The position numbers and the translations under genes are program-made. Below are positions 39,202 to 46,448 of a stretch of 46,448 bases of DNA, in pieces. The notes under the pieces were generated by a model that had not been told where the DNA came from, did no database searches, and saw only the letters and a program-made list of their open reading frames with translations. Position 1 is the stretch's first letter. The number at the start of each line of letters is the position of its first letter. This DNA comes from Leisingera sp. ANG59 (lineage in GTDB: Bacteria > Pseudomonadota > Alphaproteobacteria > Rhodobacterales > Rhodobacteraceae): assembly GCF_013317235.1 (NCBI RefSeq), contig NZ_WLCM01000014.1, positions 29,712 to 76,159 on the forward strand. Direction: 5' to 3'.

Positions 39202-39221
39202 GGGCGTCTCCCTGTCTTTGA

Positions 39222-40457
39222 TTAACGTGCGAACAGCGCCGCGCGAGTCTCGTTGAAAATGTCCTTGATCGGGCGGTGCGGGTCGGCGATTGCCCCGGGG
39301 TCGGGGGTGAGTCCGTCGAGGATCAGCTTGCGCCCGACCTGATAGGCGCGCGGCGAATTGAGAGCGTCAATCGCCGCAAGAACCCCATCCCGGTAATACC
39401 AGTGCGAGCGGGCGCCTATGGTCGAGATGCGAACGACAATCATGTCGCCCGGCTGCGCGCGCCCGGCGATTTGGAGCTTGAGATCGAATTGATCCGACCA
39501 GAACCAAGGCTTTGGGGTGTATCCTGCGCCGCTCTCAAGAATGGAACCCGCGACAACCTCGCCCGTGTCGATGGCATTGCCCACGCTTTCCAAGCGCAGG
39601 TCGCCATCGGGCAGCCGATAACAGGCGCAGTCGCCCGCCGCGTAGATTGCAGGGTCGGAGGTCCGCCCGGTCGCGTCGACGAGGATACCGTTGGCAATGT
39701 CCAAACCGGCGGCCTCAGCCAGAGCGGTGCGCGGAGCAGCACCTATGCCGACGATGACAACATCGGCGGAGATCTCGGTACCATCAGCCAAGCGCGCACC
39801 GGTCACTTGGGTTTCGCCGGTCAGTTCTGTGACTCCCTGCCCAATGTGAAGCCGCACGCCCCGCTCCTCGTGCAACTCGGCAATGGCAGCAGCCGTTTCG
39901 CGGCAGGCGACACGGCCCAAGAGCGCCGGGGCCGCCTCAACGACATTGACCCCAAGGCCAAGCCCGCGTGCGACCGCAGCCATTTCCAACCCAATGTAGC
40001 CGCCTCCTATGACCAACACGCTTTGGGCTGCGTCCAGTTCGGGGCGCATCATTTCGATATCAGAACGGTCGCGGATGGTATGGACGCCGCTGCGGCCACC
40101 CAAAAGGTCTTCGGGCAAGGGCCGTGCCTCGGCACCGGTGGCTAGTACCAACGCGTCATAGGACAATGATTTACCGTCCGACAACGTGACAGCCTTGCCT
40201 GCGCGGTCGATTGTGGCGACCGCGACGCCGGTGCGCAAATCGACCTGATGTTGGTCATACCACGTCAGCGGGCGAAGCAGCAGCCGTTCGGCATCAAGAT
40301 TGCCGAGCAGGTAAGCTTTCGACAAGGGCGGACGCTGGTAAGGCGCGTCCTTCTCATTGCCAATCAGGGTAATCTCACCCTCAAAACCGTCCGCGCGAAG
40401 CTTCGCCGCGCAGGAAAGCCCAGCCTGCCCGGCGCCAATAATTACGATTTGCTTCAT
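39222..40457 (-). CDS. Ferredoxin-NAD(P) reductase of P450/dioxygenase type
   Basis: A 411-residue putidaredoxin-reductase-like flavoprotein. The FAD motif is IVIIGAGQAGLSCAAKL, the NAD(P) motif is VLVIGGGYIGLEMAAVARGLG, and the second FAD segment is IYAAGDCACY. The C-terminal reductase domain has PKPWFWSDQFDLKLQIAG, the typical WSDQ contact. ATG 40457 has GGAGGAAGAGAC upstream; the frame runs to 40592. It would pass electrons from NADH to the [2Fe-2S] ferredoxin at 42431, which feeds the P450, completing a class I P450 chain. It is 19 bp after the S-formylglutathione hydrolase gene. Confidence 0.9.
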   Translation of the reverse strand: MKQIVIIGAGQAGLSCAAKLRADGFEGEITLIGNEKDAPYQRPPLSKAYLLGNLDAERLLLRPLTWYDQHQVDLRTGVAVATIDRAGKAVTLSDGKSLSYDALVLATGAEARPLPEDLLGGRSGVHTIRDRSDIEMMRPELDAAQSVLVIGGGYIGLEMAAVARGLGLGVNVVEAAPALLGRVACRETAAAIAELHEERGVRLHIGQGVTELTGETQVTGARLADGTEISADVVIVGIGAAPRTALAEAAGLDIANGILVDATGRTSDPAIYAAGDCACYRLPDGDLRLESVGNAIDTGEVVAGSILESGAGYTPKPWFWSDQFDLKLQIAGRAQPGDMIVVRISTIGARSHWYYRDGVLAAIDALNSPRAYQVGRKLILDGLTPDPGAIADPHRPIKDIFNETRAALFAR

Positions 40458-40476
40458 GTCTCTTCCTCCGTCTTGG

Positions 40477-41310
40477 TCAAAGCCGCGCCGCGTGCCACGC
40501 GATGTGATCGGCCATGAAGCTGGAGATGAAGTAGTAGGAGTGGTCGTAGCCCTCCTGGATACGCAGAGTGAGCGGTTGGCCTGCGGCGTCACACGCCCGT
40601 TTCAGAAGCTCTGGCTTAAGCTGTTCCGTCAGGAACGTGTCCGCCGTCCCATGATCGACCAGAATATCAGTCACTCGTGCGCCATCCTCGATCAGAGCGC
40701 AGGCGTCATACGCACGCCAGCTCGCCTGGTCGGACCCGATATACCCACTCAGAGCCTTGTCACCCCAAGGGCAATTCAATGGCGAAACGATCGGAGCAAA
40801 GGCGGAAACCGACTTGAACCGGCCAGGATTGCGCAAGGCGATCGTCAGCGCGCCATGTCCTCCCATTGAATGCCCTGTGATGCCTTGCCGGCCCATGTCC
40901 GCGGGAAATTTCGCCGCGACAAGGGCGGGCAGGTCGATTTCGATATAGCTGCGCATCCGGTAGTGGCGCGCCCAGTGCGGTTCAGTGGCATCCACGTAGA
41001 AGCCGGCACCCAAGCCGAAGTCATAGGCGCCGTCTGTGTCGTCCGGCACTTCGGGGCCGCGCGGCGAGGTGTCGGGGGCGACGAAGATCACCCCGTGCTC
41101 GGCGCAGGCAGCGCGGTATTCGCCCTTCTCGGTCACGTTGGCATGGGTGCAGGTCAGGCCCGAGAGATACCACAGCACCGGAAGCTTTGCCCCCGGCGCG
41201 TGATCCGGCACGAAGACGGAGAAGGCCATCGCCGTCCCCGTCGCCTGGGAATGGTGCTTGTAGACCCCTTGGGTGCCTCCGAAGGCCCGGTTTGTCGAAA
41301 GGGTCTCCAT
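40477..41310 (-). CDS. fghA: S-formylglutathione hydrolase
   Basis: A 277-residue esterase-D-type alpha/beta hydrolase. LPVLWYLSGLTCTHANVTEKGEYR carries the oxyanion region, GHSMGGHGA the nucleophile serine, VDHGTADTFL the aspartate and GYDHSYYFISSF the histidine. It hydrolyses S-formylglutathione to formate and glutathione, the step after the formaldehyde dehydrogenase. The start codon overlaps the adhC stop codon by one base (TGATG), so the two are translationally coupled. Length and motifs match FghA throughout. Confidence 0.93.
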   Translation of the reverse strand: METLSTNRAFGGTQGVYKHHSQATGTAMAFSVFVPDHAPGAKLPVLWYLSGLTCTHANVTEKGEYRAACAEHGVIFVAPDTSPRGPEVPDDTDGAYDFGLGAGFYVDATEPHWARHYRMRSYIEIDLPALVAAKFPADMGRQGITGHSMGGHGALTIALRNPGRFKSVSAFAPIVSPLNCPWGDKALSGYIGSDQASWRAYDACALIEDGARVTDILVDHGTADTFLTEQLKPELLKRACDAAGQPLTLRIQEGYDHSYYFISSFMADHIAWHAARL

Positions 41311-42419
41311 CAGAAGACCACCACCGAGCGGATGCTTTCGCCGGCATGCATCAGGTCAAAGCCCTTGTTGATCTCTTCCAGCGTCAGGACATGTGTGATC
41401 ATCGGGTCGATCTCGATCTTGCCATTCATGTACCAGTCGACGATCTTCGGCACGTCCGTCCGACCCTTCATCCCGCCGAAGGCCGAGCCCTTCCAGACCC
41501 GTCCCGTGACCAACTGGAACGGACGGGTGGAGATCTCTTTCCCAGCCTCCGCCACGCCGATCACGGTGGAGACGCCCCAGCCGCGGTGACAGGCTTCCAG
41601 CGCCTGGCGCATGACGGTGGTGTTGCCGGTGCAGTCGAAGGTAAAATCGGCGCCACCGTCTGTCATGGCGACCAGGTGGCACACGATGTCGCCGTCGATC
41701 GTCGTGGGGTTCACGAAATCGGTCATGCCGAACTTCCTACCCCAGTTTGCCTTGGAATCGTTGATGTCTACGCCGATGATCTTGTCCGCACCGACCATCC
41801 GCGCACCCTGGATCACGTTCAGCCCGATGCCGCCTAGGCCGAAGACCACGACATTCGCTCCCGGGGTCACTTTGGCGGTATGGGTCACCGCGCCCACGCC
41901 GGTGGTTACGCCGCAGCCGCAGTAGCAGGCCTTGTCGAAGGGCGCGTCCTCGCGGATCTTCGCGACGGCGATCTCCGGCAACACGATGAAGTTCGAGAAG
42001 GTCGAGCAGCCCATGTAATGATAGATCGCCTCGCCCTTGTAGGACATACGCGAGGTGCCATCCGGCATCACGCCCTTGCCCTGCGTGGCGCGGATCGCAG
42101 TGCAGAGGTTGGTCTTGCCGGAGAGGCAGCTTTTGCACTGGCGACATTCCGGCGTGTAGAGCGGGATGACGTGGTCGTCCTGTTTCACCGACTTCACGCC
42201 GGGACCCACTGCGCGGATCACGCCCGCGCCCTCATGACCCAGAACCGACGGGAAGATGCCCTCGCTGTCGAGCCCATCGAGGGTGTAGGCATCGGTGTGG
42301 CAAATGCCCGTCGCCATGATCTCAACCAGCACTTCGCCTTCCTTCGGACCTTCCAGGTCGATCTCGACGATTTCCAGGGGTTTCTTGGCCTCAAAGGCCA
42401 CGGCTGCGCGCGATTTCAT
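41310..42419 (-). CDS. adhC: S-(hydroxymethyl)glutathione dehydrogenase (class III alcohol dehydrogenase)
   Basis: A 369-residue zinc medium-chain dehydrogenase of class III. The catalytic-zinc region is ATGICHTD, followed by LGHEGAG. The four structural-zinc cysteines lie in [16 protein letters not shown], and the NAD motif is [18 protein letters not shown]. It oxidises S-hydroxymethylglutathione to S-formylglutathione with NAD. It sits between the ferredoxin gene (11 bp away) and fghA (1-bp overlap). Placement inside a P450 electron-transfer operon means formaldehyde is an expected product of the P450 reaction. Confidence 0.95.
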   Translation of the reverse strand: MKSRAAVAFEAKKPLEIVEIDLEGPKEGEVLVEIMATGICHTDAYTLDGLDSEGIFPSVLGHEGAGVIRAVGPGVKSVKQDDHVIPLYTPECRQCKSCLSGKTNLCTAIRATQGKGVMPDGTSRMSYKGEAIYHYMGCSTFSNFIVLPEIAVAKIREDAPFDKACYCGCGVTTGVGAVTHTAKVTPGANVVVFGLGGIGLNVIQGARMVGADKIIGVDINDSKANWGRKFGMTDFVNPTTIDGDIVCHLVAMTDGGADFTFDCTGNTTVMRQALEACHRGWGVSTVIGVAEAGKEISTRPFQLVTGRVWKGSAFGGMKGRTDVPKIVDWYMNGKIEIDPMITHVLTLEEINKGFDLMHAGESIRSVVVF

Positions 42420-42430
42420 TTATTCTGTCC

Positions 42431-42748
42431 TTAGGCTGTGGGGACGCGCACGATGATGCCGTCCATGTCCGGGGTCACTCGCACCTGGCAACTCAAGCGG
42501 CTGCAGGTTTGGCGCGGAGCATCCGCGAAATCGAGCATGTCTTCCTCATGCTCCTCGGGCGCACCCAACCGGTCGAAGACTTCCTGCGGCAGCACTACAT
42601 GGCAGGTCGCGCAGGCCGCAGAACCGCCGCACTCCGCAACGATCCCAACAACTCCGGCCCCCTGGGCCGCTTCCATGAGGCTGCGACCGTTCATTGCCGA
42701 AACGAGTTTCTCAGATCCGTCCGGCTGGATGAATTTGATAGTAATCAT
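42431..42748 (-). CDS. Adrenodoxin-type [2Fe-2S] ferredoxin
   Basis: A 105-residue ferredoxin with C40-x5-C46-x2-C49-x37-C87 (AECGGSAACATCHVVL and RLSCQVRV), the spacing of putidaredoxin/adrenodoxin proteins that serve class I P450s. Acidic stretches (PEEHEEDMLDF) suit docking to the reductase. It starts 12 bp after the P450 gene and lies 11 bp before adhC, so all are co-transcribed. Confidence 0.93.
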   Translation of the reverse strand: MITIKFIQPDGSEKLVSAMNGRSLMEAAQGAGVVGIVAECGGSAACATCHVVLPQEVFDRLGAPEEHEEDMLDFADAPRQTCSRLSCQVRVTPDMDGIIVRVPTA

Positions 42749-42760
42749 AAGTAGCTCCTC

Positions 42761-43951
42761 TCAGACGTCCCAGACAACCGGCAGCGACGTCGGACCGCGG
42801 AACACCCAGCCACGTACCGTCACCAGGTCCGGATTTTTCAGGCGCAGGTTCGCAAGACGCGCGAAGACCTGCGGCGCCACAACCTTCGTCACCATGATCC
42901 GCGCTACCCAAGTGCCCGCGCAGAAATGTGGACCGGAGCCAAATGCCAAGTGTGGCGTCTTGGAACGGAATGCGTTGTATTCTTGTGGAGCCTCGAAACG
43001 CGGCTCCTCGTGGTTCGCCGCGGCTACCGAAAGACCGATCTGTGTGCCCTTGGGCAAGATGTGCCCGCCAAGATCGACGTCGCGGGTCAGGAGCCGCGGA
43101 TACATTCCGATTGGGGAAATCCAGCGCACGGCCTCTTCAAACGCCGGCTGCCACAGCGCCGGATTGGCTAGAACCTTTTCCTTTTGGTCCGGGTTCAACA
43201 GCAGCCCGTAGATCAACGACAGGATCGCATCGCGTGGCTCATTGTAACCGCCGCCGACAGCAACTTTGGTATTGCCATAGATTTCCTTGGTGCTCAGACC
43301 CGACTGCAGCATCGAAGACAGAAGCGACTCGTCCGGTGCATCGAGCAAACGCGGACAGTTTCGGTCGACAGCCTCTTCGATCTCGCGGCTGACTTCCAGC
43401 GCACGGGCCGTTAGCTTGGGATCGCCGGAGTAGTTCCCCGCGCCGTCCATCATACCTTGTGACCAAGCGGCGATGGTTTGCCAACTGACGTCTTCGAAGC
43501 CTACTATTGCGGCAAGCGCCCGACCGGAAATCGGGGCGGCGAGCGCATCGAACAGGTCCGCTTCGCCATCCCTTTCAAAGGCGGAAATCACCTCGTCGAC
43601 AATGCCTTCCAGCGCCGGCCCCCAGCAGCGAGTCGCGGTGCCCGGGCGCACCGTCGGCTCGATCGCCTTTCGTTCGCGCTGATGCGCCTCTCCATCTTTG
43701 CGCATGAGGTTGGGCCCGAAAAGCTTGACTACGTTCGATTCAGGATTGTCGGAAGAAAATGTTGCTGGATCGCGTTCGATCGCGACGATGTCCTCGAAAC
43801 GCGTCACAAGCAGTAGGTTGGCCGCCTCTATCCTAACAACAGGCCCCAAAGCCTGCGCGCGTTTATAGATCGGATAGGGATCCCGCATCAGGTCTTCGAA
43901 CGAGACGTCGATGATAGCGGGAATCTCGTTGCGTGGAATCGTGCTTTCCAT
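42761..43951 (-). CDS. Cytochrome P450 with unusual I-helix
   Basis: A 396-residue soluble bacterial P450. The heme-binding loop is FGSGPHFCAGTWVAR with C344 as thiolate ligand. The K-helix ExxR is E273-A-V-R276. In the I-helix the usual A/G-G-x-D/E-T/S pattern is replaced by GGGYNEPRDAI (233-243), so the acid-threonine pair is E238-P239, which may change O2 activation. ATG 43951 has GGGAGGAGCAT upstream. It heads the operon P450, ferredoxin, adhC, fghA, ferredoxin reductase, SRPBCC-Gfa. The formaldehyde genes imply O- or N-demethylation; the substrate is unknown. It is divergent from a LysR gene. Confidence 0.92.
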   Translation of the reverse strand: MESTIPRNEIPAIIDVSFEDLMRDPYPIYKRAQALGPVVRIEAANLLLVTRFEDIVAIERDPATFSSDNPESNVVKLFGPNLMRKDGEAHQRERKAIEPTVRPGTATRCWGPALEGIVDEVISAFERDGEADLFDALAAPISGRALAAIVGFEDVSWQTIAAWSQGMMDGAGNYSGDPKLTARALEVSREIEEAVDRNCPRLLDAPDESLLSSMLQSGLSTKEIYGNTKVAVGGGYNEPRDAILSLIYGLLLNPDQKEKVLANPALWQPAFEEAVRWISPIGMYPRLLTRDVDLGGHILPKGTQIGLSVAAANHEEPRFEAPQEYNAFRSKTPHLAFGSGPHFCAGTWVARIMVTKVVAPQVFARLANLRLKNPDLVTVRGWVFRGPTSLPVVWDV

Positions 43952-43970
43952 ATGCTCCTCCCAAAGCTGT

Positions 43971-43980
43971 TTTTCGAAAA
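43971..43980. promoter_or_regulatory. TTTTCGAAAA palindrome in P450/LysR divergent region
   Basis: A perfect 10-bp palindrome 20 bp before the P450 start codon, in the 113-bp region shared with the divergent LysR gene. It is identical to the 10-mer at 32333. It may overlap the P450 promoter or leader, so it could act as an operator. Confidence 0.45.
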
Positions 43981-44008
43981 TTACGTGAATTTCGTCATTT
44001 AACAACAC

Positions 44009-44044
44009 GATTGATTCAATCCGTTAGATCGATATATTCAATCC
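44009..44044. promoter_or_regulatory. Palindrome and direct repeats before LysR gene
   Basis: GATTGATTCAATC (44009-44021) is a 13-bp palindrome around one central base. Its right half, extended to ATTCAATCC (44014-44022), recurs at 44036-44044, 22 bp or two helical turns away. This lies between the P450 and LysR start codons, the expected place for a LysR recognition and activation site. Confidence 0.5.
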
Positions 44045-44064
44045 AAACAGGCGGAGGTCGTAAA

Positions 44065-44958
44065 GTGAGAGACTTGGGGAAACTCGACGTCAATGCTCTC
44101 CGTACGCTGGTTGCTATCTATGACAGGCGCTCTTTCACCGAGGCAGCGAAGCTAACCGGAGTGAATCAATCAACCACCAGTTACGTGGTGAAAGCCCTGC
44201 GCGACACATTCGGAGACGCGCTTTTCATACGCTCTGGACACAAGGTAGTGCCCACAGAACGTTGCCGTGAACTCGTTGATGGGTTGCGACCAATTCTCTA
44301 TGGTCTGGATGGTCTCGCCGCACGAGCGCCGTTTGACCCGTCCAACACATCAGGAGATATCGTCATCTCGTGCAACTATCACGAGCGCCGCGCAATCCTG
44401 CCCGACACGATCCGCAGTCTGCTCGCAGCAGCGCCAAATTTGCGCATCCAGCTGCACGAAGCGGCCGTGGACGGGAAGCGCCAATTGATCGAAAACACCG
44501 TCGACATCGTTCTGGGGCCGGTCAGTATCCTGGGCGACATCTTTTACCGCAGACACTTGTTCACTGATCGGTACGTCTGTGTCGTTGACCGCGCCCATCC
44601 GCTCGCAACTGTTCCGATGACACTCGCCCGTTTTGCGGAGGCCAGGCATCTTGCGGTGACGCATAACGGGCAGTGGGAAGCCATGTTCTATCCCATCCTC
44701 CGCAATCAGGGTATTGATATTCGGCCCGTTGTGTCGGTACCCAGCCATGACAACATATCCGACATGCTGCGTGGCACGCAGCTTTTGAGCTCGATCCCTC
44801 AGCGCCTTGCCGGCGCGTTTTCAGACGAGTTTACGATCCTGCCTTTTCCCATCGACGTGCCGATTGCCATCGACATGTATTGGACGGAGCGGACCCATCA
44901 CTCGGGTCCGCACCAATGGGTTCGCCAAATCTTGGGGCAGAATGCACAGTGTCTTTAG
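44065..44958 (+). CDS. LysR-family transcriptional regulator, NodD-like group
   Basis: A 297-residue LysR protein beginning MRDLGKLDVNALRTLVAIYD, with helix-turn-helix RSFTEAAKLTGVNQSTTSYVVKALRDTFGDALF, then a periplasmic-binding-protein-like effector domain. The LDVNALRTLVAI start and the FxRSGHKVVPTERC segment place it with NodD/NahR/LinR-type regulators of aromatic catabolism. GTG 44065 follows GGAGG at eight bases; the frame upstream is not needed. It is divergent from the P450 operon, its probable target, and convergent with the metallohydrolase gene. Confidence 0.88.
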   Translation: MRDLGKLDVNALRTLVAIYDRRSFTEAAKLTGVNQSTTSYVVKALRDTFGDALFIRSGHKVVPTERCRELVDGLRPILYGLDGLAARAPFDPSNTSGDIVISCNYHERRAILPDTIRSLLAAAPNLRIQLHEAAVDGKRQLIENTVDIVLGPVSILGDIFYRRHLFTDRYVCVVDRAHPLATVPMTLARFAEARHLAVTHNGQWEAMFYPILRNQGIDIRPVVSVPSHDNISDMLRGTQLLSSIPQRLAGAFSDEFTILPFPIDVPIAIDMYWTERTHHSGPHQWVRQILGQNAQCL

Positions 44959-44980
44959 GGCGATTGAGCGATGCCGGGGA

Positions 44981-45967
44981 TCAGAGGCCGCCCCGCAGAA
45001 GGGTCGTACCCTTCTCATCGATGATAATCTGCGTGAGATCCTCGGCAACGACGAGGGGTCCCGAGTAGGTCGTACGCGTGCGGTCGACGATTTCCCGCAT
45101 CGAGATGCGTCTGTCCTTGCCGAAAAGCCTCACGACGTGGGAGTAAACAGCAAGACCCGGCTGCGCGTCGCTAAAAACACGGCCGACATCCTCGGGGCTG
45201 GTATGATGATCAAGGATATTCTGGATGATCGGATTATCCATGACATCCTGTGGGGCTGCGCCGGCTTCGTGCACTAAGACATCGGCACCGCGACCTGCTT
45301 CGATGACTCGCGTGTCATACTTCGTGTCGGAGCTGAACACGACAGAGTGACCGTTATACTCGATGCGATAACCGACCGAGGGGTCAATCTTCTCGCCATG
45401 TAGCACCTTGAACATCGTCACCCGCACACCACTCCGCTCAAACACAACCCCCTCATCGAATTCATGAGCATTGATCGACGTGGCCGCCTCGGGAACTCCT
45501 TCGTCCAGCATGCGCGTATCAATGTCGGATTTGAAGGCGAGCCGCAGCCCTTCGGCCAGACGCGCGGTGCCCGCTGGGCCGTAAAGCTCAAGGGGTTCGG
45601 TGCGCCCGCCAAGTGTGGGCACGCGGATATAGCCGGTAGCAAACACGTCTCCCAGACCGATGGTATGATCGGAATGGAAATGGGTGAGAAACACGCCATC
45701 GACCTTGCCAAGGGGAATGCCGAGCTGCCCCAGTCGAATACTCGTGCCCCGACCAGCGTCGATCAGCAGCGTCAGCCCCCCGGCCTGAACCAGATTCGAG
45801 AAGCTGAACCGGTCCGGTTCGTTCAATGGCGTCCCGGTGCCCAAGAGCGTGACGACAAGCGCGCCATCATCCTGCGCCTGTGCGGGCTGTGCCACTGAGA
45901 ACAAAGCCAACGTCGCGGCCGTAAGCGCCACCCGGGTTGTGCGAACGAGCGCCTCAGTCAAGGTCAT
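44981..45967 (-). CDS. Exported metallo-beta-lactamase-fold hydrolase
   Basis: A 328-residue protein with a Sec signal peptide (hydrophobic residues 12-26, cleavage near AQAQ at 32) and an RNase Z/AtsA-like MBL fold. It has LLGTGTP at the start of the domain, H96-x-H98-x-D100-H101 in THFHSDHTIG, then VFSSDTKYD and a late histidine in DHHTSPEDVG. Periplasmic members include sulfatases and lactonases; specificity is not evident. It starts 31 bp after livF on the same strand and is probably the last gene of that transporter operon, perhaps processing the compound before uptake. Confidence 0.8.
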   Translation of the reverse strand: MTLTEALVRTTRVALTAATLALFSVAQPAQAQDDGALVVTLLGTGTPLNEPDRFSFSNLVQAGGLTLLIDAGRGTSIRLGQLGIPLGKVDGVFLTHFHSDHTIGLGDVFATGYIRVPTLGGRTEPLELYGPAGTARLAEGLRLAFKSDIDTRMLDEGVPEAATSINAHEFDEGVVFERSGVRVTMFKVLHGEKIDPSVGYRIEYNGHSVVFSSDTKYDTRVIEAGRGADVLVHEAGAAPQDVMDNPIIQNILDHHTSPEDVGRVFSDAQPGLAVYSHVVRLFGKDRRISMREIVDRTRTTYSGPLVVAEDLTQIIIDEKGTTLLRGGL

Positions 45968-45998
45968 TTCTGTCTCCTCTTTGCCTATAAATTCCGGA

Positions 45999-46448
45999 TC
46001 AGTGACCGAGGAAGGCCTCCGCGATCATCGGGTCATTCATCAGCGTGTCCGCATCGCCCTCGCCCACAATCCGTCCCGCCTCGATCACATAGCCGCGCAT
46101 GGCAAGGTCAAGGCTGGCATGGACATTCTGTTCGACGATCAGGATCGACATACCCGAATCACGCACCCGCTTGAGGGCCTCAAACATCTCGCCGACGACG
46201 ATGGGGGCGAGGCCGAGGCTCGGCTCGTCGAGTAAAAGCAGGTCTGGTTGCGACATTAGTGCGCGGGCGATGGCGACCATCTGCTGTTCACCCCCTGACA
46301 TGGTACCGACAATCTGTCGGCGGCGCTCGGCCAGCTTGGGGAACATCTCCAATACTTCGCCGCGGCGCTCATTCTGCGAGCTTCGCGCTCGAACCGGGTT
46401 CCCTCCGAGACGTAGGTTGTCCTCGACACTCATTTTGGTGAACACGCC
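45999..46448 (-). CDS. livF: Branched-chain amino-acid-type ABC transporter ATPase (LivF), cut by window edge
   Basis: The last 149 residues of an ABC ATPase. A VFTKMSVEDNLRLGG segment precedes the signature MSGGEQQMVAIARALM, Walker B is LLLLDEPSLGLAP, and the switch histidine is in ILIVEQNVHASLDLA. The ending EGDADTLMNDPMIAEAFLGH is characteristic of LivF. Walker A lies beyond the window edge. LivF with LivG energises uptake of branched amino acids, amides or aromatic acids; the ligand cannot be read here. The MBL-fold gene follows 31 bp downstream. Confidence 0.9.
   Translation of the reverse strand, partial: GVFTKMSVEDNLRLGGNPVRARSSQNERRGEVLEMFPKLAERRRQIVGTMSGGEQQMVAIARALMSQPDLLLLDEPSLGLAPIVVGEMFEALKRVRDSGMSILIVEQNVHASLDLAMRGYVIEAGRIVGEGDADTLMNDPMIAEAFLGH

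Noticed and set aside
1-46448. CRISPR arrays, tRNA or rRNA genes
   Set aside because: No regularly spaced repeats, cloverleaf-forming sequence or rRNA-like stretch was found on reading; a covariance-model scan would be the decisive check.

Overview
The window looks like a GC-rich alphaproteobacterial chromosome or large plasmid segment, most likely Rhodobacteraceae (Roseobacter-type). The inference rests on its content rather than on any marker gene: a SoxBDAG-type sarcosine oxidase locus, a BCCT carrier, TRAP and tripartite tricarboxylate (TTT) transporters, glutathione-dependent formaldehyde genes including Gfa, GlxA-type regulators and an FnrL-like box. I saw no rRNA, tRNA, CRISPR array or replication origin.

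Region 1 (1-6.8 kb) begins with the 3' end of an IS66 element inserted into a QorB-like NAD(P)H:quinone oxidoreductase gene, which it truncates. Then follow small redox and regulatory genes: two separate HxlR regulators, each divergent from an NmrA/QorB-type reductase, a radical SAM SplB-like protein, an UlaG-like metallohydrolase, an AraC regulator, a secreted cupin and a methyltransferase.

Region 2 (6.8-25.4 kb) is a methylated-amine catabolic block. It holds two divergent GlxA-type AraC regulators, two DadA/OrdL-type flavin amine oxidoreductases, a universal stress protein behind an FNR-like box, a heterotetrameric sarcosine-oxidase-like operon (soxB-D-A-G order), and a Rieske quaternary-amine monooxygenase locus. 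That locus has a separate reductase, a LysR regulator, an aldehyde dehydrogenase, an 81-residue unknown protein and a BCCT transporter, and it most resembles carnitine-type CntA/CntB systems. A 19-bp operator-like sequence occurs in front of both the LysR gene and the Rieske gene.

A junction of decayed insertion sequences (26.1-26.6 kb, IS66 and IS30 relics) and an AT-rich inverted repeat separate this from Region 3 (26.7-46.4 kb), a second catabolic island. On the minus strand it carries a TTT transporter operon (tctB-A-C, a YciI-like protein, an Old Yellow Enzyme homologue and a second TctC) and a TRAP operon (dctP-Q-M) with an FMN reductase. Divergent from the TRAP operon are an MhpA-like aromatic monooxygenase and a MaoC-like protein. 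Next is a six-gene minus-strand operon: cytochrome P450, [2Fe-2S] ferredoxin, glutathione-dependent formaldehyde dehydrogenase, S-formylglutathione hydrolase, ferredoxin reductase, and a protein fusing an SRPBCC domain to a complete Gfa (formaldehyde-glutathione synthase) domain. The simplest reading is oxidative demethylation of an imported, probably methoxylated aromatic, compound with on-site disposal of the released formaldehyde. A TTTTCGAAA(A) palindrome lies in the three main promoter regions of this island and may mark a shared regulon. A LysR regulator, an exported metallo-beta-lactamase-fold hydrolase and a truncated LivF ATPase end the window.

The candidates for something new are the P450/formaldehyde operon with its SRPBCC-Gfa fusion, the shared palindrome, and a SoxD-like subunit that has lost the usual zinc-binding residues.
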